64,000 nt of DNA, taken from Amycolatopsis keratiniphila subsp. keratiniphila (GTDB lineage Bacteria > Actinomycetota > Actinomycetes > Mycobacteriales > Pseudonocardiaceae). Every line of letters begins with the position of its first letter. Within the stretch, counting starts at the first letter, position 1. Where the stretch lies: assembly GCF_001620365.2 (NCBI RefSeq), contig NZ_LQMT02000011.1, forward strand, positions 89,264 through 153,263, in the 5' to 3' direction. Position numbers and translations under genes: made by a program. Positions 51,019 to 59,167 of the stretch are shown in pieces. The notes beneath the pieces are model-generated. The model saw nothing but the letters and a program-made list of their open reading frames with translations. It ran no database searches and had not been told where the DNA came from.

Positions 51019-51058
51019 TCGCCTGCTCGTTTCGCAAGCCATAGTCGGGACCCTGGAT

Positions 51059-51076
51059 CGTAAGGAATTCGTCAGG
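51059..51076 (+). promoter_or_regulatory. Direct-repeat regulator site 7 (CGTAAGG-N4-CGTCAGG)
   Basis: Both heptamers are perfect, preceded by GAT like most sites. It ends 83 nt before the ATG at 51159. The rightmost member of the set. Confidence 0.86.
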
Positions 51077-51158
51077 TGGGATTGCCGGCCCGTGCGGGAG
51101 CCTGTTCGTGGGCCGACCAGCGGTTGCCGTCGGCCTAGAGCTATGGCGATCAAGGGGA

Positions 51159-51578
51159 ATGGCGATGCTTGACCGCGGTCCCGCGCCTGAGGAGATCGGC
51201 CTGGCTGCCTACGTGACGGCGGTCGCCGATGAGGTCCAGGCTGTGGTGGGCGGCGCGATCTGGGAAGCGCGCCCCTCGCTCATGGCCTACATCGCGCTCT
51301 CCTCCGAGTGTGTGCTGCATCCCGGCCGAGACGTGATGCTGACCTGGTCACCCACACGAGGCTGGGAGGCGGCGCTCGAGGCGGCGATTGACGGGCCCAT
51401 GCTCCTACTGGCACGACTCGGCGAGCAGGTCGCCCCTGACCCGTCGGTCGTCGCACGGTTCGCTGATGAGGTTCTTCGTGGCGAAGCTCGCTGTGAAACC
51501 AGTCTTCCGACCCTTCCTGATGGCGTATCTCTCGCCGGGGAACTCCTGCCCTACGTCTTTCGCGTCTGGCTTGCGTGA
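51159..51578 (+). CDS. DUF6292-like small protein
   Basis: 139 aa from ATG 51159; ATG 51165 fits the upstream AAGGGG better and would remove 2 residues. Cytoplasmic alpha/beta protein: GLAAYVTAVADEVQAVVGGA, HPGRDVMLTWSPTRGWEAAL, MLLLARLGEQVAPDPSVVAR. The HPGRD.ML.W....GW pattern is that of DUF6292, a small actinobacterial family of unknown function. Under direct-repeat site 7. Followed by a clear terminator. Confidence 0.72.
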   Translation: MAMLDRGPAPEEIGLAAYVTAVADEVQAVVGGAIWEARPSLMAYIALSSECVLHPGRDVMLTWSPTRGWEAALEAAIDGPMLLLARLGEQVAPDPSVVARFADEVLRGEARCETSLPTLPDGVSLAGELLPYVFRVWLA

Positions 51579-51634
51579 CCTGGTGTGGAGAGCGTGCTCT
51601 GACCAGGATTTGTTGCTGTGGAAGCAGAGAAGAC

Positions 51635-51673
51635 GAAGGCCCCGCGCCGAGGGGGGAGGAGCGCGGGGCCTTC
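51635..51673. terminator. 13-bp GC-rich hairpin terminator
   Basis: Arms GAAGGCCCCGCGC (51635-51647) and 51661-51673 pair perfectly around a 13-nt loop, 57 nt after the DUF6292 stop. It lies between this gene and the convergent antiporter gene. Confidence 0.85.
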
Positions 51674-51823
51674 TACGAGGTAGCGTAGCGTCGGACTTTG
51701 GATTCGGCAGCGATGTACGGCCACTGGTTACGAATTCGTAGAGATCGACGCGCTTGACCTGTTCTGGGCAAGCATGCGTGCCCATCGTTCTGACTTCTCC
51801 GAACCGCGGACGGCTGGATCGCT

Positions 51824-53116
51824 CTATGCCAGGACGAAGTAGCGGAGCCAGAGGTAGGGCGCGGCGACGAGGACGGTGATGAGGGTGATGACGACGCCCT
51901 TTTTGGTGAATTCCCAGAAGGAGATGGGGCTTCCGGCGCGTGCGGCTATGCCTAGTACGACGACGTTCGCGCTGGCGCCGATGGCGGTGGCGTTGCCGCC
52001 GAAGTCGGCTCCGAGGGCGAGGGCCCACCAGAGGGCTTCGGAGTGGTTCGGGTCGGCGATGTCGTTGGTGAGGCCGAGGACCAGCGGGCTCATCGTGGCC
52101 ACGTAGGGGATGTTGTCGACGACGCCGGACAGGAGCGCCGACACTCCGAGGATGAGCATGACGGCGAGGAGGGCGTTTCCTCCGGTGGCGTCGGCGGCCA
52201 GTTTCGCGAGATCGCCGATGACGCCGGTTTTGACCAGGGCGCCGATCATGATGAAGAGCCCGGCGAAGAACAGCAGGGTTTCCCATTCGACGCTCGCGAG
52301 GTAGTCCTTCGGTTTGGACTGGGACAGCAGTACAAGGGCGCCGGCGCCGAGCAGGGCGACGACGGAAGGTTCGATGTGGAAGATCGAGTGCCCGATGAAC
52401 GCGGTGAAGACGCCTAGCAGCACTACCCCGCATTTGATGAGGAGTCGTTTGTCATGGATGGCTTCGCGCTCGTTGAGGGCCATGACGTCGGCGACGCGGT
52501 CCGGGTCGACGGTGAAGGAACCGCGGAACAGCCGTGGTAGTACGAGGCAGAAGACGATGAGCTCGATGGCCACGATCGGTGCCATGTTGACGAGGAAGTC
52601 GTTGAACGTCAGGCCGGCGCGGCTGCCGATGATGATGTTCGGCGGGTCGCCGATCAGGGTGGCCGCGCCGCCGATGTTGGAGGCCATGACCTCGGCGATG
52701 AGGAACGGGATCGGTTTGATGTCGAGCCGGTCGCAGACCAGCAGGGTCACCGGTGCCATGAGCAGCACCGTGGTGACGTTGTCCAGGAACGCCGATGCAA
52801 CCGCGGTGATGAGGACCAGCAGGATCATGATCCGCAACGGTGAGCCCTTGGCTCGTTTGGCGGCCCAGATCGCGGTGAACTCGAAGACGCCGGTCTTTCG
52901 CAGGACGCCGACGATGATCATCATTCCGAGCAGGAGGAAGACGACGTCCCAGTCGACACCGGTTTCGTGGGAATAGAACGCGTCTTCGGATCCGACGACG
53001 CCGACGGCGAGCACGATGCCCGCACCGGCGAGGGCGGTGACCATCTTGGGGATCTTCTCGGTGGCGATGAACAGATAAGCCACCACGAACACGGCGACTG
53101 CGACGACGGCGCTCAT
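51824..53116 (-). CDS. ArsB/NhaD-type ion transporter (SLC13/IT superfamily)
   Basis: 430 aa with about 11 membrane helices in two inverted halves. Helical hairpin motifs: [17 protein letters not shown] with [20 protein letters not shown] in half one, and [20 protein letters not shown] with [20 protein letters not shown] in half two. The [13 protein letters not shown] loop is shared by NhaD Na+/H+ antiporters and ArsB arsenite transporters; no ars genes are near, so cation/proton exchange is more likely. Its leader has the shared element at 53233-53276. A CBS-pair protein is divergently encoded nearby. Confidence 0.88.
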   Translation of the reverse strand: MSAVVAVAVFVVAYLFIATEKIPKMVTALAGAGIVLAVGVVGSEDAFYSHETGVDWDVVFLLLGMMIIVGVLRKTGVFEFTAIWAAKRAKGSPLRIMILLVLITAVASAFLDNVTTVLLMAPVTLLVCDRLDIKPIPFLIAEVMASNIGGAATLIGDPPNIIIGSRAGLTFNDFLVNMAPIVAIELIVFCLVLPRLFRGSFTVDPDRVADVMALNEREAIHDKRLLIKCGVVLLGVFTAFIGHSIFHIEPSVVALLGAGALVLLSQSKPKDYLASVEWETLLFFAGLFIMIGALVKTGVIGDLAKLAADATGGNALLAVMLILGVSALLSGVVDNIPYVATMSPLVLGLTNDIADPNHSEALWWALALGADFGGNATAIGASANVVVLGIAARAGSPISFWEFTKKGVVITLITVLVAAPYLWLRYFVLA

Positions 53117-53232
53117 GCCATGTCCCTGTGGAGCGAGCCGGAGGTGGATGTCTGCTGAAGCAGCTGCCAGAACACTTGCGTACTCACGAATCCCGTCCAT
53201 GCCGATCGACCCGGCCCAGACGGGACGGGTTG

Positions 53233-53276
53233 TGCCGACCAGACTTCCCGGCGCTCCGTGCGTCAACATGCCGTAA
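53233..53276 (-). promoter_or_regulatory. Shared transporter leader element, copy 1
   Basis: Read on the minus strand it has GGCATGTTGACGC, then GGAG, then core GCCGGGAAGTCTGGTCGGC. It ends 117 nt upstream of the ArsB/NhaD-type start. The core can fold as GCCG/CGGC or CCGG/CUGG stems enclosing GGAAG. The same element precedes the SulP, CPA1 and right-edge genes. Candidate structured RNA or protein-binding leader. Confidence 0.7.
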
Positions 53277-53412
53277 GGAAGGGCGGGAGGCAACGGGGCG
53301 CGCGGCTCGCAGCCGAAGAGGGGTGATGGTTCGCCCACGACCGGCTGAGAGGCCTCCTGTACTCTGGAGTGTGTGCCGCACGTCACACGGGGCGCGGGAG
53401 ATGGGGGAGCCG

Positions 53413-53568
53413 ATGTCCGGACTGCTTGGTCCGATCGCGCTGATCGCCGTATTCGTCGTTCTCATGGCGGCGCTTCGGCTCGTCCACCTGAGGCAGGACC
53501 GCCGGGACGAGGCTGGGCCCGCCGGGCTGCCGAACGGACGTAAAGAATCGGACAGTAACGGCGGATGA
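53413..53568 (+). CDS. Small single-pass membrane protein
   Basis: 51 aa; ATG 53413 preceded by GGGGGAG at 5-nt spacing. One membrane helix ([20 protein letters not shown]) and a basic, then Gly/Asn-rich tail. It lies 38 nt before the CBS-pair gene and may be in its operon. Function unknown. Confidence 0.6.
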   Translation: MSGLLGPIALIAVFVVLMAALRLVHLRQDRRDEAGPAGLPNGRKESDSNGG

Positions 53569-53606
53569 GCCCGGCGGGCCCGTCGGCGACGTCCTAGTCT
53601 GAAGCC

Positions 53607-54053
53607 ATGCATGCCGCCGAGATGGCCGAGGAATTCCCGGTCGTGGACATGGATTCCGACGCCCTCGATGCGGCGCGGCTCCTCGCCGAGCACCGCTTGC
53701 CCGGCATCGTGGTCACCGACCGGACCGGGTGCCCGCAGTCGGTTCTGCCCGCGTCCGAGGTGGTCCGGCTTCTCGTCCCGTCCTACGTTCAGGACGACCC
53801 GTCGCTCGCCGGTGTGCTGAACGAGTCGATGGCCGATCGTGTCGCCGACAAGTTGGGCGGCCGTAAGGTGCGTTCGCTCCTGCCCGACGAGCCGGCCGAG
53901 CTGCCGAGGGTGAATTCCGACGACACGATAATCGAGGTCGCGGCCATGATGGCGCGACTTCGCTGTCCTCTGGTCGCGGTCATGCGGGACAAGACGCTCC
54001 TCGGCGTGATTTCGGCGTCCCGGCTTCTGGAACTGGCGCTCGCCCCGCGTTGA
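53607..54053 (+). CDS. CBS-pair domain protein (paralogue 1)
   Basis: 148 aa, made of two CBS motifs and nothing else. CBS 1: FPVVDMDSDALDAARLLAEH, RLPGIVVTD; CBS 2: LPRVNSDDTIIEVAAMMARL, RCPLVAVM, LLGVISASRLLEL. CBS pairs bind adenine nucleotides or cyclic dinucleotides and gate transporters. It lies between two transporter units (ArsB/NhaD and SulP/carbonic anhydrase) and is paralogous to 56242-56685, which suggests regulation of transporter activity; inferred. Confidence 0.9.
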   Translation: MHAAEMAEEFPVVDMDSDALDAARLLAEHRLPGIVVTDRTGCPQSVLPASEVVRLLVPSYVQDDPSLAGVLNESMADRVADKLGGRKVRSLLPDEPAELPRVNSDDTIIEVAAMMARLRCPLVAVMRDKTLLGVISASRLLELALAPR

Positions 54054-54063
54054 CGTCCTGTCG

Positions 54064-54555
54064 CTACTCGATTTCGGTCAATGCTCCGCCCTTGACGTCG
54101 TAGACGAAGCCACGAACGGCGTCGGTGTGCAGGAGGAAGTCCGAGCGCTTCACCCGTTGCATCGACCGGCGGACGCTGTCGGAGACCTCCCGGAAGGCTT
54201 CGACCGACCACGTCGGGCGCAGCCCGGTATCGGCTTCCAGTTCGTCCTTGAAGTCGTCTTCGGTCACCAGCGACAGCCCGCAGTCCGTGTGCTGCACGAT
54301 CATGACCTCCCGGGTGCCCAGCTTGCGCTGGCTGAGCGCGAGCGAGCGGATCATGTCGTCGGTGACCACACCGCCGGCGTTGCGCAGCACGTGGGACTCG
54401 CCTTGGACGAGGCCGAAGATCTCGAACACACGTACTCGCGCGTCCATGCAGGTAAGAACGGCTACCCGGAGCGAAGGGCGAGGCGAGCGCCGGTCACCCG
54501 GTACCGCGTCGCCGAGCTCGAGGTTGCGTTTGAGGAGCACGTCGATCGCGGTCAT
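54064..54555 (-). CDS. Beta-class carbonic anhydrase
   Basis: 163 aa. Zinc ligands are Cys36 in VLTCMDARV (with the Asp38-Arg40 dyad), His89 and Cys92 in VQHTDCG. Additional motifs: NAGGVVTDDMIRSLALSQRK. It interconverts CO2 and bicarbonate in the cytoplasm. The ATG overlaps the stop of the SulP gene (ATGA), so bicarbonate handling is coupled to the transporter. Typical length for the short actinobacterial form. Confidence 0.94.
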   Translation of the reverse strand: MTAIDVLLKRNLELGDAVPGDRRSPRPSLRVAVLTCMDARVRVFEIFGLVQGESHVLRNAGGVVTDDMIRSLALSQRKLGTREVMIVQHTDCGLSLVTEDDFKDELEADTGLRPTWSVEAFREVSDSVRRSMQRVKRSDFLLHTDAVRGFVYDVKGGALTEIE

Positions 54556-56069
54556 GACTTTCCTTCGCTCGAGCGGTCGGCGGCTTCGGGCCCCTCAGTC
54601 GCGGCTGCCGGGCTTCCTCTGACGACGGTTCTGAGCTTGCCGCGCTGGTCGGCGTTCGCGAGCGCGACGAGCTTGTGCTCGACGTGGCGCGGCAGATCCT
54701 TGAGATGGAGCTCGACGTCGGCCTTATGGGAGTGATCGATGAAGGTCAGCAACCCCTTCGCTCCGGACATGTCCATGTAGCTGACGTTTTCTAGGCTCAG
54801 CGACACTTTCGATTCGTTGTCGCGTAAACGGGTCAGGACGCGATCGATGGAGAGGAACGACAGCGGCCCTTCGACGCGGTAGGTGCCCGTCTCGTCGTAG
54901 ACGACCGATGCCTTACCTCGCCGTGATTGCGCGAAGTGCACGACAAGTGCCACGGCGACGCCGACAGCGACAGCCACGGTCAAGTCGACGAGGACCGTGA
55001 TGATCATCGTCGCGAACATCACGACGACGTCGCCTCGAGGGGTGACGTGGGTTTTGCGCAGGCTTTCCCAGTCGAACATGCCGATCGCGGTCAGGATCAG
55101 GATTCCGGACAGTACGGCGAGGGGAATGAACTGGACGGCCGCCCCGAGGCCCGCGACCAGCGCGAGCAGGATGACGCTGTGCGTCGCGGCCGACAGCGCG
55201 GTTTTGCCGCCGCTGCGGACGTTGACCACAGACCGGACGGTCGCCCCGGCGGAGGCCAGTCCGCCGAACAGGCCGCTCGCGATGTTGCCGAGCCCCTGCC
55301 CGACCAACTCCCGGTTGCTGCGATGCCGCCGGCCGGTGATGTTGTCCATGACCACCGACGTCAGCAACGAGTCGATCGAACCCAGCAGGGCGATACTGAG
55401 CGCGGGCAGAACGAGGGTGAGCAGCAAAGACCCGCTGAACTCCGGGAAGGTGAGGGACGGGATGGATTCCGGGATCTGACCGATGTAATCGACCGCGCCG
55501 TTGAGCGAGATCGATCCGATACGCAGATTCGTCAACAGCGACTCGGCGAACGGGAGGATCGCCGTGATGATCACGAGGGCGATCAGGCTCGCCGGAACCG
55601 ACTTGATCACCCGCGCCGATACGAGCATGAGCACGATCGTGACCGCGACCACCAGGAAACTCTTCTGTACCTGGTCGAGCTCGCCGAGGATGATGATCAA
55701 CGCGATACCGCCCATGAAGCCTGAGACCACAGGGTGCGGGATGAAGCGGATCAGCGATCCGAGGCGGCACAGTCCGAACAGGATCTGGAACGCGCCGGCC
55801 ATGATGAAGGCGAGGAACGCGCCTTGAAGTCCATGTGCGGCGATCACCCCGGTGGCGACGACGGTGATCGGGCCGGTGGGGCCGGTCACCTGGGCGGGAG
55901 TCCCGCCGAACACCGCGGCGAAGAAGCCCGCGAAGATCGCGCCGTACAGGCCGACGAGGGCACCTTCGGAGGTACCGGTCGCGGTGATCCCGAACGCGAT
56001 CGCCAGCGGTAGCGCCACGATGGCCACGGTCAGTCCGGAAAGAAGTTCTCTGGCGAAACGCTGGACCAT
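54552..56069 (-). CDS. SulP-family anion transporter with STAS domain
   Basis: 505 aa. Membrane domain: FARELLSGLTVAIVALPLAI, TPAQVTGPTGPITVVATGVI, GFMGGIALIIILGELDQV, with about 12-14 helices. STAS domain at about 395-490 (VSLSLENVSYMDMSGAKGLL). SulP proteins carry sulfate, or bicarbonate with Na+ (BicA type). Overlap with a carbonic anhydrase gene favours bicarbonate. The leader element at 56121-56162 lies 52 nt upstream of the start. Confidence 0.92.
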   Translation of the reverse strand: MVQRFARELLSGLTVAIVALPLAIAFGITATGTSEGALVGLYGAIFAGFFAAVFGGTPAQVTGPTGPITVVATGVIAAHGLQGAFLAFIMAGAFQILFGLCRLGSLIRFIPHPVVSGFMGGIALIIILGELDQVQKSFLVVAVTIVLMLVSARVIKSVPASLIALVIITAILPFAESLLTNLRIGSISLNGAVDYIGQIPESIPSLTFPEFSGSLLLTLVLPALSIALLGSIDSLLTSVVMDNITGRRHRSNRELVGQGLGNIASGLFGGLASAGATVRSVVNVRSGGKTALSAATHSVILLALVAGLGAAVQFIPLAVLSGILILTAIGMFDWESLRKTHVTPRGDVVVMFATMIITVLVDLTVAVAVGVAVALVVHFAQSRRGKASVVYDETGTYRVEGPLSFLSIDRVLTRLRDNESKVSLSLENVSYMDMSGAKGLLTFIDHSHKADVELHLKDLPRHVEHKLVALANADQRGKLRTVVRGSPAAATEGPEAADRSSEGKS

Positions 56070-56120
56070 CGGTCTCCGCTCTACGGCATGCCTCTACCTC
56101 GGCCCGAGGTGGGCCAGGCC

Positions 56121-56162
56121 GCCGACCAGACTTCCCGGCACTCCTGGGCGTAAAGATGCCCT
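56121..56162 (-). promoter_or_regulatory. Shared transporter leader element, copy 2
   Basis: Minus-strand: GGCATCTTTACGC, CCAGGAG, then core GCCGGGAAGTCTGGTCGGC, identical in the core to copies 1 and 3, with 2 extra bases before GGAG. It ends 52 nt before the SulP start codon. Confidence 0.7.
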
Positions 56163-56241
56163 AAAAGTGTGCAAAGGTGTAGTAAAGATCGACCTTGTCA
56201 CCGGTTTGGCCCATTTGACCGGTTTGACGTATTCTTGTGCG

Positions 56242-56685
56242 ATGCTCGCGGACGCCATCGCCGAAGCTTTTCCGGTCGTGCGCGTGGACTCTCTGGTCCT
56301 GGAAGCCGCGCGGCTCATGGTCGAGCACCGGTTGCCCGGTCTGGTCGTCACGGACGTGGAGGGATCACCGTGCTCGGTTCTGCCTGCCGCGGATGTCGTG
56401 AGGTGCCTGGTCCCGAGCTATGTCCATGAAGCTCCGGTTCTGGCCGCGGTTCTTTCGGAAACGATGGCGGACCGCGTGGTCGACAAGGTGGGCAGCAAGA
56501 CTGTCGGTGAACTGCTTCCCGCGCGACCGCCTGAACTCGCGGTCGTCGATCACGATGACAACCTCGTCGAGGTCGCGGCCGTGATGGCCCGGCTGGGTTG
56601 TCCTCTCGCTGCGGTGTTGCGCGACGGCAGAATGGTCGGGGTCATCACCGCCTCCCGGCTGCTGGAGCGGGTGCTGGCGAGCTGA
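56242..56685 (+). CDS. CBS-pair domain protein (paralogue 2)
   Basis: 147 aa, two CBS motifs: FPVVRVDSLVLEAARLMVEH, RLPGLVVTD; then LAVVDHDDNLVEVAAVMARL, GCPLAAVL, MVGVITASRLLERV. More than half identical to paralogue 1. Divergent from the SulP/carbonic anhydrase operon, whose leader element occupies the shared upstream region. Probably senses nucleotide or cyclic dinucleotide and acts on the transporter. Start ATG 56242. Confidence 0.9.
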   Translation: MLADAIAEAFPVVRVDSLVLEAARLMVEHRLPGLVVTDVEGSPCSVLPAADVVRCLVPSYVHEAPVLAAVLSETMADRVVDKVGSKTVGELLPARPPELAVVDHDDNLVEVAAVMARLGCPLAAVLRDGRMVGVITASRLLERVLAS

Positions 56686-56764
56686 TCGACCACCGTCGTG
56701 GTGGCTGCGGGCCGGCCGGGCGGCCGATTCGGGATTGGTACGCCTCAGTCGTCTTGACCGGGGC

Positions 56765-56799
56765 TGAACAAGTGTTCAATACTCTGAACATGGGTTCAG
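56765..56799. promoter_or_regulatory. Two palindromes overlapping the TetR start, likely autoregulatory operators
   Basis: TGAACA-AG-TGTTCA at 56765-56778 and CTGAAC-ATGG-GTTCAG at 56784-56799 are both perfect inverted repeats. The second covers the ATG at 56790, so binding would block translation-start DNA and transcription. Confidence 0.82.
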
Positions 56800-57401
56800 T
56801 TTCTGATCTGACCGCGCGGGCCCGGATCCGCGACGCCGCGTTGGCCAGATTCGGCGCCGACGGCATCGCGGGGACCTCGGTGCGGGCGGTGGCCGCGGAT
56901 GTGGGGGTGTCGCCGGGGCTGGTGCTGCACCATTTCGGCTCGAAGGACGGGTTGCGGCAGGCGTGTGACGACCACGTGCTCGAGTCGATCCGGTCGGGCG
57001 GTGAGGCGGGGAGCGACGCGCTAGGCGAGGTGTTGCAGGCCGCCACGCCGGTGCGGCGGTATCTGGCCCGGGCGTTCCTGGACGGGTCGAGTGGCGCGTC
57101 CGCCCTGTTCACCGAGATCGTGGATCGCACCGAGGCATGGCTGGCCGACGGTGAGCGCGAAGGGTGGGTGCGTTCCTCGGACGACTCCCGGGCACGCGCC
57201 GTCGTGTACGTGTCGTGGCTGCTGGCGCCCCTCGTGCTCGGCGATCACGTCGGACGGCTGCTGGGCGGGGATCCGGCGGAGGCCGCGACCGCGGTCCGGG
57301 GAGCCAAGGCGGGGCTGGAGATTCTGACCAACGGCCTGTTCGCCGATGACCGCTGGCTGTCCGCCTACGCCGCCATCAACGGCGAGGAGCGAGCGAAATG
57401 A
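56790..57401 (+). CDS. TetR-family transcriptional regulator
   Basis: 203 aa. HTH: RARIRDAALARFGADGIAGT, AVAADVGVSPGLVLHHFGSK. Two palindromes at its start point to autoregulation. The glycosyltransferase gene begins inside its stop (ATGA overlap), so the regulator controls the glycosyltransferase/DUF6653 operon. Such pairings often respond to the drug that the glycosyltransferase modifies. Confidence 0.92.
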   Translation: MGSVSDLTARARIRDAALARFGADGIAGTSVRAVAADVGVSPGLVLHHFGSKDGLRQACDDHVLESIRSGGEAGSDALGEVLQAATPVRRYLARAFLDGSSGASALFTEIVDRTEAWLADGEREGWVRSSDDSRARAVVYVSWLLAPLVLGDHVGRLLGGDPAEAATAVRGAKAGLEILTNGLFADDRWLSAYAAINGEERAK

Positions 57402-58666
57402 GGGCGTTGCTGGTCACCCACGGCACACGGGGCGACGTGCAACCGATGCTCGCCCTCGCGGTCGCCCTGCGCGCTCGCGGACACGAGGCGTTGCTGGCCG
57501 CGCCGGACTCGTTCGCCGACGCGGCGGGGGAGTACGACGTCGAGTTCGCGTCGTTGGGTGAGGGGCCGAACCGGCTGATGAACGACCCGGTGGTGCAAGA
57601 GGCCATCGAGGGAGGCTATCGCGGAGTGCGGGGCAAGATCACCGCGGTGCGGACCGCTCAACGGGTCAAGCCGCTGATGGCGGAGGTCTTGCACAACATC
57701 GGTGTGGTCGCGAAAACGTCCCGCGCGGACATGGTCGTGCACACGACCGGGGTACCCGCTCACCACGCCGCCGAGATGCTGGGCGTGCCCGCGGTCGTCG
57801 TCGCGCTGCAACCCGGCTGGATTCCCACCGGTGACTTCCCCTGCCCGATGATGCCCTTGCCCCGCCTGCCGAGGAGACTGAACCGCGCCACATATCTCGC
57901 CGTGGGCGCCATACTGCGGATGTACGCCGGTATCACCACTACGTGGCGTACCACCGAACTCGGATTGCCGCGCCGCCGGGGAAGCCACGACATCCTGCAC
58001 GACGCGGACGGCGAGGACCGTCCGGTCCTGCAAGCCTTCAGCCGTCAGATCACCGTCTCCGCTCGCGATTGGCCCGATTCGGTGCACACCACCGGATTCT
58101 GGTACCTCCCGGCGGTGACGGGCTGGGAGCCGGACGCGGAGTTGCGTGCCTTCCTCGACGCCGGTCCCGCTCCGGTCTACATCGGATTCGGCAGCATGGC
58201 AGGCCGGGACGCGCGCCGCACCCGCGCGGTGGTCGAGGAAGCGGTCGGCCGGGCCGGTGTCCGCGCGGTGCTCGCCACCGGCTGGGGCGGCCTCTCCGCG
58301 GACGCCGGCACCGGCGATCTGTTCGTGATCGACCACGCCCCGCACGACTGGCTGTTCCCGCGGATGAGCGCGGTCGTGCATCACGGTGGCGGCGGCACGA
58401 CCGGCGCCGCGCTGGCGGCGGGCGTACCGCAGGTGATGTGTCCGTTCGTCGCGGACCAGCCGTATTGGGCGGGCCGCGTGCACGCTGTCGGCGTCGCGCC
58501 GGCACCGATACGCCAGCAAAGCCTCACGGCCGACCGGCTGGCCGAGGCACTGCGACAGGCCACCGGTGACGCCGGAATGCGCGAGCGGGCCGCCCGGCTC
58601 GGCCGCGAGATGCAGGCCGAGAACGGGGTAGCCGTCGCAGCAGGTTTTCTCGAAACCCTGACCTGA
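57398..58666 (+). CDS. GT1-family (GT-B fold) glycosyltransferase, GtfA/E or macrolide-GT-like
   Basis: 422 aa. N-terminus MRALLVTHGTRGDVQPMLAL is typical of GT1 enzymes (THGTRGDVQP). The C-terminal donor site has VYIGFGSMAGRD and HHGGGGTTGAALAAGVPQVM, PFVADQPYWAGRV. Such enzymes glycosylate glycopeptides, sterols or macrolides; here there is no biosynthetic cluster, so resistance by drug glycosylation or general lipid glycosylation is more plausible. TetR-controlled. Confidence 0.92.
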   Translation: MRALLVTHGTRGDVQPMLALAVALRARGHEALLAAPDSFADAAGEYDVEFASLGEGPNRLMNDPVVQEAIEGGYRGVRGKITAVRTAQRVKPLMAEVLHNIGVVAKTSRADMVVHTTGVPAHHAAEMLGVPAVVVALQPGWIPTGDFPCPMMPLPRLPRRLNRATYLAVGAILRMYAGITTTWRTTELGLPRRRGSHDILHDADGEDRPVLQAFSRQITVSARDWPDSVHTTGFWYLPAVTGWEPDAELRAFLDAGPAPVYIGFGSMAGRDARRTRAVVEEAVGRAGVRAVLATGWGGLSADAGTGDLFVIDHAPHDWLFPRMSAVVHHGGGGTTGAALAAGVPQVMCPFVADQPYWAGRVHAVGVAPAPIRQQSLTADRLAEALRQATGDAGMRERAARLGREMQAENGVAVAAGFLETLT

Positions 58667-58679
58667 CAAGGAAATCACG

Positions 58680-59162
58680 ATGGAAATCACCGAAGCGGTC
58701 GCGAAGACCTTCCGGATGGACGATGAAGCGTGGCGCCGTCATGCGAACCCCTGGAGCGTGTGGACCCGCTTCGCGGCCATTCCGCTGATGCTGCTCGCGG
58801 TCTGGAGCAGGACCTGGATCGGCTGGTGGTGCCTGGTGCCGGTCGCGGCCGTGGTCGTGTGGCTGTTCCTCAACCCGTCGGCGTTCCCACCGGTCGAGCC
58901 GCGCAGCTGGGCCGCCCGCGGGATCTACGGCGAACGCGTCTGGGCACAGGACAAAGCGTCGGTCCCGCCGGACCATCGCCGGGTACTGCGTGTCCTGGTC
59001 GTACTCGGCCTCGCCGGATTCGGCCTGATCACCTGGGGCCTGGTGATGCTGGACTTCTGGCCGACCCTCTTCGGAGCGGTCGTCGTCATCATGGCCCAGC
59101 TGTGGCGCATCGACAGGTTCGGCTGGCTTTGGGAACGCGCCGAGGAACAGGCGACCGCGTGA
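58680..59162 (+). CDS. DUF6653-family membrane protein
   Basis: 160 aa with four membrane helices in two pairs. The N-terminal signature AVAKTFRMDDEAWRRHANPW, SVWTRF is that of DUF6653. Third gene of the TetR/glycosyltransferase operon, 13 nt after it. Function unknown. Confidence 0.8.
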   Translation: MEITEAVAKTFRMDDEAWRRHANPWSVWTRFAAIPLMLLAVWSRTWIGWWCLVPVAAVVVWLFLNPSAFPPVEPRSWAARGIYGERVWAQDKASVPPDHRRVLRVLVVLGLAGFGLITWGLVMLDFWPTLFGAVVVIMAQLWRIDRFGWLWERAEEQATA

Positions 59163-59167
59163 AGGTG

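Noticed and set aside
51824..53116. Arsenite efflux (ArsB) assignment
   Set aside because: No arsR, arsC or arsA nearby; the fold is shared with NhaD antiporters, and the neighbourhood is ion and pH homeostasis.
53233..53276. Cobalamin or ydaO (c-di-AMP) riboswitch for the leader element
   Set aside because: I could not place the conserved boxes of either class, and the element is only about 40 nt long. A formal search is still needed.
57398..59162. Part of a glycopeptide biosynthetic cluster
   Set aside because: No NRPS, oxygenase or sugar genes are present in the window; only a lone glycosyltransferase.
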